A DNA stretch of 64,000 bases, from positions 1-64,000 of the forward strand of contig DFEA01000040.1 of the NCBI GenBank assembly GCA_002368575.1. The letters are read 5' to 3'. Positions 58,522 to 64,000 of this stretch are shown piece after piece. Source of the DNA: Lachnospiraceae bacterium UBA3814 (GTDB lineage: Bacteria > Bacillota > Clostridia > Lachnospirales > Lachnospiraceae). The translations under genes and the position numbers were made by a program. Numbering within the stretch: the stretch's first letter is position 1; each line of letters begins with the position of its first letter. Below the pieces are notes generated by a model. That model was given only the letters and a program-made list of their open reading frames with translations, was not told where the DNA came from and did not search any database.

Positions 58522-60135
58522 TTAATGATCATTAAGCACATACAGGCAGCCCGCGGAATTGAAATAGAGGCAGTGATATTTTTTTATCATCATCTCGCAG
58601 ATATCAGGCAGATAATCGTTAAGGGTCTCGCTCACTATAAGCCACTTAGGAGGCGTTTTGTCAAAATATTCCATTATCTCATCCTGAATGGCGGGATTCA
58701 GGGCGATAAAGAACTGAAGGTTTATCTGGTATTTATAACAGGGCATTATCTGAGTCGCCTCAAAAAAGGTCATGTCTATGTCGAAGGAAAAAACACTGTC
58801 CCGCTCCGACTCGGGAATGAGAAGAGCTATGTTTTGTGCATTCTGGTAGTATTCCTCATAATACTGGTTCCCTCTTTCATACAGAAAGGTCTGGACTGTC
58901 TCCATTGTATGACCGCCGAAATAGAATATATATATCCCGAGCGTTATAAGACAGACCGCCTGACGGACAGAGGAAAAGAGCACCAGGGGATCATACATGC
59001 CAAGCAGCAGCACAGTGGAAAGGACCAGGATCGGTTCAGCGGTCATAAAATAATAGATCCACGGGTTTCCGAGATGAAGCAGTATATATGTAAACAGTGA
59101 CATGAAGATCAGGATGAGGCAGAGCTCCGTCCTGATCGTCGGGACATTATTCCCTGTATATTTACGCCTTATAAATCTCCCAAGCCTTCTAAGGGCGTAT
59201 TTTACCGAATATTCCGGCGCGGCCTTTATCGACTCCGCAGTTTCCGTACAGGGAGAAGCCTTGACCTCCTTTACCGGAATATGAAATACCGCGGTAAAAA
59301 AGCCCAGATAGCAGGCAGTCAGCTTGAGCTCCCATTTTGCGGAAAACGGATCGGAAAAATCAATGGAGCGCTTAAAGGCAAATTCAAATACGCAGTACAG
59401 CATCGTACTGAGCGAATCGTTCAGGTAAAAATACAAAAGGACCGGAATATCGGCGATGAGCACTCCGAGAACAAAATACAGGATATAAAGCAAAAGCTCT
59501 CTGTACCGTCTTAAAGCAAGCAGAGCTATGCCCGTTCCCGCACATACGCCCATTACCGGAGCAGCTACCGTTATCTTTGCAAAAAGCATTATGCCAAAGC
59601 ATATCCCGTTTACAAGAGGAATGTAAAAGGGGATGCCGTCGGTCCTTATGGAGGCTGTTTTCAGGAATCTCACCGTCAGGTAGACTGTCAGCAGATTTAA
59701 GGGAAGCATGAACTCCTCCAGGGTGTTGCCTCCCCAGAGTATCGAAATATGACCGAAAAGAAAGATCAGGAGGACAGCTGCGGTCTTCCCCCTTGAAAGA
59801 TACAGCCTTGACAGCTTCACGATCAGGATGAGTGAAGCCCACAAAAACGGGATCTGGAGAAGGTAGACACCGAGCCGGTCCCTGTGTATGAGCTGCCCCA
59901 GCGCTTCTATAAGGAAAAACCAGGGCCCCTTCAGGTCAAAAAAATCCCGGTAGGGAACCATCCCCTCGGTTATCCCCCTGCCGACCATTGAAAAAAAACT
60001 GGCGTCACAGCCGTACCAGTGCTTATAGAATGGACTTGTCCAAAGCGAAAAGATAAGAAGAAATAACGCGGCAACAACCAGAAGCAGCGCATACCGAAGC
60101 ACCGCTGCCGCCTTAGCGTGATCCTTAAGCCTCAT
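58522..60135 (-). CDS. Multi-spanning membrane protein, GT39/ArnT-like glycosyltransferase
   Basis: 537 aa with about 11 hydrophobic segments. The first outer loop, YGCDASFFSMVGRGITEG followed by PYRDFFDLKGP, has the acidic residues and DxKGP arrangement typical of GT39/GT83 (PMT/ArnT) proteins. A C-terminal soluble tail of about 90 residues follows. Expected to transfer a sugar from polyprenyl phosphate outside the membrane. A second protein of this kind is at 33271. Its start is followed upstream by the three-hairpin repeat copy B. Confidence 0.7.
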   Translation of the reverse strand: MRLKDHAKAAAVLRYALLLVVAALFLLIFSLWTSPFYKHWYGCDASFFSMVGRGITEGMVPYRDFFDLKGPWFFLIEALGQLIHRDRLGVYLLQIPFLWASLILIVKLSRLYLSRGKTAAVLLIFLFGHISILWGGNTLEEFMLPLNLLTVYLTVRFLKTASIRTDGIPFYIPLVNGICFGIMLFAKITVAAPVMGVCAGTGIALLALRRYRELLLYILYFVLGVLIADIPVLLYFYLNDSLSTMLYCVFEFAFKRSIDFSDPFSAKWELKLTACYLGFFTAVFHIPVKEVKASPCTETAESIKAAPEYSVKYALRRLGRFIRRKYTGNNVPTIRTELCLILIFMSLFTYILLHLGNPWIYYFMTAEPILVLSTVLLLGMYDPLVLFSSVRQAVCLITLGIYIFYFGGHTMETVQTFLYERGNQYYEEYYQNAQNIALLIPESERDSVFSFDIDMTFFEATQIMPCYKYQINLQFFIALNPAIQDEIMEYFDKTPPKWLIVSETLNDYLPDICEMMIKKYHCLYFNSAGCLYVLNDH

Positions 60136-60150
60136 TTATATACTCCGCTT

Positions 60151-60237
60151 CTGCGCCGATTTCCAAAGGAAATCGTGCGCTTGGGAACGAACTTCAGTTC
60201 GTTCCGATCCGTTCGGTTTACCGAACGGATCATTTCC
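60151..60237. repeat. Three-hairpin structured repeat, copy B
   Basis: Hairpins at 60153-60180 (CGATTTCC/GGAAATCG in a GCGC clamp), 60184-60205 (GGAACGAACT/AGTTCGTTCC) and 60206-60231 (GATCCGTTCGGT/ACCGAACGGATC), then ATTTCC. Order, joining bases and ends match copy A at 3201-3286, with compensating changes in all three stems. It lies between the Wzt-like ATPase and the GT39-like gene. Confidence 0.75.
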
Positions 60238-60253
60238 GATGATAACTGTATAT

Positions 60254-61600
60254 TTATTCCTCCCCCATTCTGACCACCACTATGGAATCCATATCATAGA
60301 AGCCCGTAGTGTTCTTATCAGAGATCACCGTCAGGTTGAATACATCATACAGCCTGTGGTAGACGGTAAAATTCCCGTCCCTGTAGCCGACGCAGCCCAG
60401 CGATATAAGATATTCCCCACCCTGAAGGCTCATCTTCTGGGTGAAGGTGGCGGTCATAACATCCCCCGCCTTAGGAGTTCCGGTGGTAAGCTTTTCAAAC
60501 ATGGTATTGGTGCCTGTTATCTCGGTCCCCTGCATATTTTTAAAGGACACCGCAAAGATCGGATCCTGTATAGTATCGAAAAAACGTATCTTAAGCTTTA
60601 CGGTAAACTCTTCACCCTTGATTATGGTGTTTGTGATCTCCCCGGTCTTATCGTAGGCGCAGTAGTCCTCGAATTCCGCAAGGCCGCTTCCGTACTCATC
60701 CTTATTGGGGTTGAGCTCCATCCTGTCCTTCCAGCGGTCTCCCGCGCCTTTGGCAAGCCTTTCGCTCTTATGGGTATCCATCTGCCTGTCGAGCTGGCCC
60801 ACAAGGACCTTTTTATACATGTCGATTATCTCTTTGGGCTCTCCCTCGCCTATCTTCCTTCCCTTCTCCAGAAGCACGACACGGTCACAGTACTTGCTTA
60901 TGCTGGAAAGGTCATGGCTCACGAAAAGAATGGTCTTTCCCTGCTTTTTGAAATCCTCAAACTTACGATAGCATTTATTCTGGAAGAACACGTCGCCTAC
61001 CGAAAGGGCCTCGTCTACGATCAAAATCTCCGGGTCTATATTAATGGCTACCGCAAACGCAAGCCGTACAAACATACCGCTTGAATAGGTCTTTACCTTC
61101 TGATTGATGAAATCGCCTATATCGGCAAATTCAAGGATATCATTAAGCCTTTCGTCTATCTCCTCCTGGGAAAAGCCTATCATGGTCCCATTCAGATATA
61201 TATTTTCAAGGCCCGTATACTCCATGTTAAAGCCTGCACCCAGCTCAAGGAGGGCGGAGATCCTTCCGTTTATGATCACGTCTCCCCTGGTGGGATTAAG
61301 AACACCTGTTATTATTTTCAGGATGGTGGACTTTCCCGAGCCGTTGGTGCCTATGATCCCCACGGTCTCACCGGTATAAACATTCATGCTGACATCGTTT
61401 AAGGCATAATGCTCCTTATAGTTGATGTTTTTGCTTAAATGCAGAGCCTCCTTGATGCGGTCTCTGTTCCGGGCATAAAGCTTGTATATCTTGGTGAGGT
61501 TTCTGATCTCTATGGCGGGTATCCGGTCCTCCGAACGGGTCACCGCCTTATTCGGTTTTGTGTTTTCATTCATGGACATATTTGTTTGCATGGTATTCAT
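60254..61600 (-). CDS. Polysaccharide ABC exporter ATPase with C-terminal glycan-binding domain (Wzt/TagH-like)
   Basis: 448 aa. N-terminal ATPase: YALNDVSMNVYTGETVGIIG, Walker A GTNGSGKST, YSSGMFVRLAFAVA in place of the signature, Walker B ILIVDEALSVGD and LFVSHDLSS. From about residue 290 a beta-rich C-terminal domain resembles the Wzt C-terminal domain, which recognises the finished end of a polysaccharide. Works with the permease at 61631 to export undecaprenyl-linked polymer. Several in-frame ATGs near the start leave the N-terminus uncertain. Confidence 0.9.
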   Translation of the reverse strand: MNTMQTNMSMNENTKPNKAVTRSEDRIPAIEIRNLTKIYKLYARNRDRIKEALHLSKNINYKEHYALNDVSMNVYTGETVGIIGTNGSGKSTILKIITGVLNPTRGDVIINGRISALLELGAGFNMEYTGLENIYLNGTMIGFSQEEIDERLNDILEFADIGDFINQKVKTYSSGMFVRLAFAVAINIDPEILIVDEALSVGDVFFQNKCYRKFEDFKKQGKTILFVSHDLSSISKYCDRVVLLEKGRKIGEGEPKEIIDMYKKVLVGQLDRQMDTHKSERLAKGAGDRWKDRMELNPNKDEYGSGLAEFEDYCAYDKTGEITNTIIKGEEFTVKLKIRFFDTIQDPIFAVSFKNMQGTEITGTNTMFEKLTTGTPKAGDVMTATFTQKMSLQGGEYLISLGCVGYRDGNFTVYHRLYDVFNLTVISDKNTTGFYDMDSIVVVRMGEE

Positions 61601-61630
61601 ACCCGATAACGTAAGCAGCTTCCGGTGCCG

Positions 61631-62485
61631 CTACAGGACATCGGCGAAGTGTACCTTAAGCCTTCTGAAGATATGTGCCCCAAAGATAAATATTATTATG
61701 GTCAGCAGCCAGAAATATGCCGTCAGCCCCGGACTTTCAAAAAACCACTTCTTGTCTATCAGCGACTGCCTGTAGCCCTGTACGATGTAGAACATCGGAT
61801 TCAGCTTGAATACCCAGTGCCACCTCGGATTCAGGGTGTCTATGTTCCAGAGAATGGGAGTGGCCCAGATCCCAACCTGAAGGACTATATTTATTATCTG
61901 CCCCAGATCCCTGAAAAAGACCATCACCGAGCAGGTAACATAGCTCACTCCCAGGACCAGGACAAACATGCAGAAGGAATAATATATGATCTGCAGGGTA
62001 TAGACATCCGGAAAAAGCCCGTAGCAGGAATAAAGTATCAGGACAAAGACCACAAAAAAGGCATGTACAAAAAGTGCGGATACGATCTTTATGATGGGGA
62101 GGATACTGATCTTAAAAACCACCTTTTTTACAAGGAAATTGTACTCAAGAAGCGCACCGGCACCGCTCCCCAGAGCCTCCGAAAAGAAAAACCAGGGAAC
62201 TATACCGGCAATGAGCCACAGAATATACGGTATCTCAATACCGCCCCTCACAGCCGCGGCTCTCTGCGGAAGAGCCACCGCAAAGACGAACCAGTACAGC
62301 ACTATGGTGATGACGGGCTGTACAAAGGCCCAGAAAATGCCGAGGTAAGATCCCGCAAACCTTGTTTTGAAATCATTCCGGGCAAGCTTCCATATGAGAC
62401 TTCGATTCTGCCACAGCTCCTCCGGGAGGGAGGCAGCCTTTAAAATAAAGGCCCCGAGGCTCCTTTTATCAGACGTATTTACCAT
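61631..62485 (-). CDS. Polysaccharide ABC exporter permease (Wzm/TagG-like)
   Basis: 284 aa ABC-2 type permease with six membrane helices. The N-terminal amphipathic region SLIWKLARNDFKTRFAGSYL followed by GIFWAFVQP is the hallmark of Wzm/TagG proteins, and the C-terminus has NPMFYIVQGYRQ. Forms the channel with the Wzt-like ATPase 30 bp downstream. Suggests that at least one glycan is finished in the cytoplasm and then exported whole. Confidence 0.92.
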   Translation of the reverse strand: MVNTSDKRSLGAFILKAASLPEELWQNRSLIWKLARNDFKTRFAGSYLGIFWAFVQPVITIVLYWFVFAVALPQRAAAVRGGIEIPYILWLIAGIVPWFFFSEALGSGAGALLEYNFLVKKVVFKISILPIIKIVSALFVHAFFVVFVLILYSCYGLFPDVYTLQIIYYSFCMFVLVLGVSYVTCSVMVFFRDLGQIINIVLQVGIWATPILWNIDTLNPRWHWVFKLNPMFYIVQGYRQSLIDKKWFFESPGLTAYFWLLTIIIFIFGAHIFRRLKVHFADVL

Positions 62486-62556
62486 ATATCAGACAGATCC
62501 CTGTATTTTTGTTTCGTAAGCGTTCAGCGCCCTGCGCCGGACAGTTGTTTACCTTA

Positions 62557-63117
62557 TCAAGTATATATCGTTTCCCTGAGAGAAAGCCACCCCGTATCCT
62601 TATCGGATATTATGAGCTGTGCTCCCTCAAGCGCGTCAAAGGGCCAGTCGATCTTTATATCAGAATCGTCGTACTGTATCCCGCCTTCATCCTCAGGATG
62701 ATAAAAATCGGTGCACTTATATTCAAATTCGGCATATTCGGACAGCACAAGAAAGCCATGGGCAAAGCACTTCGGGATAAAGAACTGCTTCTTGTTTTCC
62801 TCCGAGAGCCTTACACCGAACCATTGTCCGAAGGTTTTTGAGCCGCTCCTTATATCCACCGCGACATCAAAGACCTCGCCTCTTATGCATCTGACCAGCT
62901 TATCCTGAGGATACTTCTTCTGATAATGAAGTCCCCTGAGCACGCCCCTTCTTGAGGCTGACTGATTGTCCTGCACAAATACCTGGTCTATGCCCGCCTT
63001 TTTATAATCATTGTAATTATAGGTCTCAAGAAAGAACCCCCGCTTGTCTCCGAAAACGGTCGGTGTGATAACCTTAAGGCCCTCAATTTTACACTCTTCT
63101 ACTATTATCTTTCCCAT
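62557..63117 (-). CDS. rfbC: dTDP-4-dehydrorhamnose 3,5-epimerase
   Basis: 186 aa cupin enzyme. GDKRGFFLETYNYNDYKKAG, QDNQSASRRGVLRGLHYQ with the catalytic His, KLVRCIRGEVFDVAVDIRSG and FAHGFLVLSEYAEFEYKCTD are diagnostic. Third step of dTDP-L-rhamnose synthesis. The genes for the other steps (rfbA, rfbB, rfbD) are not in the window and probably lie to the right or elsewhere. GGGAG lies seven bases before the ATG. First glycan gene after the lysozyme gene. Confidence 0.95.
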   Translation of the reverse strand: MGKIIVEECKIEGLKVITPTVFGDKRGFFLETYNYNDYKKAGIDQVFVQDNQSASRRGVLRGLHYQKKYPQDKLVRCIRGEVFDVAVDIRSGSKTFGQWFGVRLSEENKKQFFIPKCFAHGFLVLSEYAEFEYKCTDFYHPEDEGGIQYDDSDIKIDWPFDALEGAQLIISDKDTGWLSLRETIYT

Positions 63118-63130
63118 GTTTTGTCTCCCG

Positions 63131-63173
63131 GGGACGGGTACGAGCCGCGGTTAGCGAAGCTCGTACCTGTCCC
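63131..63173. repeat. 14-bp-stem hairpin between the lysozyme gene and rfbC
   Basis: GGGAC and GGTACGAGC (63131-63145) pair with GCTCGTACC and GTCCC (63159-63173), with one mismatch and a 13-base loop. No T-run on either strand, so it is a poor terminator although it follows the lysozyme stop codon. Confidence 0.5.
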
Positions 63174-63201
63174 GCCAATAAGGCCGGTCTTCCCAGCCCT
63201 G

Positions 63202-64000
63202 TCAATAACCCAGATAGCTCTGGTTCATGTCTACGTTTCCGCTTATTCCGTTTACCGATCCCTTCGAGGTATACTGCCAGATATCATAATGACCTGAATA
63301 GGTCGGTCCTGCCGCGTTATACTGTGCAAGCCAGATCTTACAGCCGGAAAGCTGTGAGGTATCTATCTTTTCCGAAAACCAGTTCTTGTTGGCATAAACC
63401 CCCGCGGAGTAGCCGGCCGATCTTATGGTCTTGCAGAATGCCGTGATATTTGCCGTTCGCTGACTCACCGACAGAGCATTATAGCCTGCCCTCGGGCTCG
63501 GTTCAACATCTATAAAGATAGGATAATTCACCCCGTAGCCTCCCGCAAGGGCTGCGCACATCGAGGCCTCCTCTACCGCTTCAGCCTCGTTTAAGGCCGT
63601 CGAGAAGAAATATATCCCAACCTTTAAGCCTGCTGCCTTAGCCCCCTTGATATGGGAGATGTAATACGGATCCTGTATAAGTACTCCCGTACTGGCTCCC
63701 CTGTAGCCGCATCTGATGATGACAAAGCTCACTCCCGAATCCCTGACAGAGGACCAGTTTATACTGGGCTGGTACTTTGACACATCGATCCCCAGGGTTC
63801 CCGAGCCCTGAGAAAGAGCCCCGTTATCATCAAAGTGATAGGTGACGCCCTGGATTATCTGGTCTCCCGTAACATAAGTATGATCGCTCCTGTAGTAGTA
63901 GGTGACTCCGTCTATGTTCTGCCAGCCTGTATACAGGAACTCATCCACCTTCCTGTAGAACTTTCTGGCGCTGTCCTTTAAGTAATCCTCATACTTTGCA
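63202..64000 (-). CDS. GH25 lysozyme with cell-wall-binding repeats, 3' part
   Basis: The frame is open to the window edge, so the start of the gene lies beyond 64000; 266 residues are visible. About 60 N-terminal residues carry glycine- and aromatic-rich repeats (YTGWQNIDGVTYYYRSD, then GDQIIQGVTYHFDDNGAL) of the choline-binding/cell-wall-binding type. The GH25 domain follows: GIDVSKYQPSINW, the catalytic pair in PIFIDVEPSPRAG, and a C-terminal IWQYTSKGSVNGISGNVDMN. Hydrolyses peptidoglycan outside the cell. Confidence 0.92.
   Translation of the reverse strand, partial: AKYEDYLKDSARKFYRKVDEFLYTGWQNIDGVTYYYRSDHTYVTGDQIIQGVTYHFDDNGALSQGSGTLGIDVSKYQPSINWSSVRDSGVSFVIIRCGYRGASTGVLIQDPYYISHIKGAKAAGLKVGIYFFSTALNEAEAVEEASMCAALAGGYGVNYPIFIDVEPSPRAGYNALSVSQRTANITAFCKTIRSAGYSAGVYANKNWFSEKIDTSQLSGCKIWLAQYNAAGPTYSGHYDIWQYTSKGSVNGISGNVDMNQSYLGY

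Noticed and set aside
62509..62841. 110-aa plus-strand open frame opposite rfbC
   Set aside because: Antisense to a gene with diagnostic RmlC motifs, with no domain of its own.

Overview
The window looks like chromosomal DNA of a Gram-positive anaerobe of the Lachnospiraceae type (class Clostridia). This is inferred from strong AGGAGG-type ribosome binding sites, teichoic-acid-style enzymes (TagD, LicD, a TarI/IspD-like cytidylyltransferase), AAA-ATPase/nuclease proteins common in that family, and a GH25 lysozyme with cell-wall-binding repeats at the right edge. I see no rRNA, tRNA, CRISPR array or complete insertion sequence. Almost all of the DNA serves synthesis, modification and export of one or more surface glycans.

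Layout. 1-2308: 3' part of a YfhO-type membrane protein on the plus strand. 2404-10526: a minus-strand operon read cysD-cysNC-sbp-cysT-cysW-cysA-cysQ, which imports sulfate, activates it to PAPS and recycles PAP. Its first gene is a fusion of a HigA-like DNA-binding domain to CysD, and a perfect palindrome overlaps the -10 box of its own promoter. 10604-14363: two AAA-ATPase/PD-(D/E)XK proteins and the stump of a third ATPase. 14464-18137: three PAPS-dependent sulfotransferases. 18138-18684: a structured intergenic region. 18685-24973: an AT-rich block with three LicD proteins, an IspD/TarI-like enzyme, an SDR enzyme, two TagD-like cytidylyltransferases and a Stealth protein. 25346-26656: an AAA/DUF4143 ATPase.

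26667-63117 is a long, almost unbroken minus-strand glycan cluster. From right to left it holds RfbC, a Wzm/Wzt exporter, a GT39-like membrane protein, five glycosyltransferase genes (one a double GT4), an MsbA/PglK-like ABC flippase, a further GT-B-like protein, a PtmE-like nucleotidyltransferase, NeuB, NeuC, NeuA and NeuD homologues, an acyl ligase, an acyl carrier protein, a DAHP synthase and a Gfo/Idh/MocA oxidoreductase. It continues with a WbpG/PseA-like amidotransferase, a nucleotide-sugar dehydrogenase, an SDR epimerase, a degraded aldo-keto reductase, another GT39-like protein, RfbF, a GtrB-like GT2, a TPP enzyme, a NeuB homologue without its SAF domain, and a second ABC flippase. The GH25 gene runs off the right edge.

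Interpretation (inference). The locus would build a strongly anionic surface polymer carrying nonulosonic acid, uronic acid, phosphodiester-linked polyol or choline, hexose phosphate and sulfate. The cys operon contains no APS/PAPS reductase and no sulfite reductase, and it lies beside three sulfotransferases, so its PAPS is probably meant for glycan sulfation. The intergenic DNA is also unusual: it carries repeated multi-hairpin elements whose stems differ between copies by compensating base changes.
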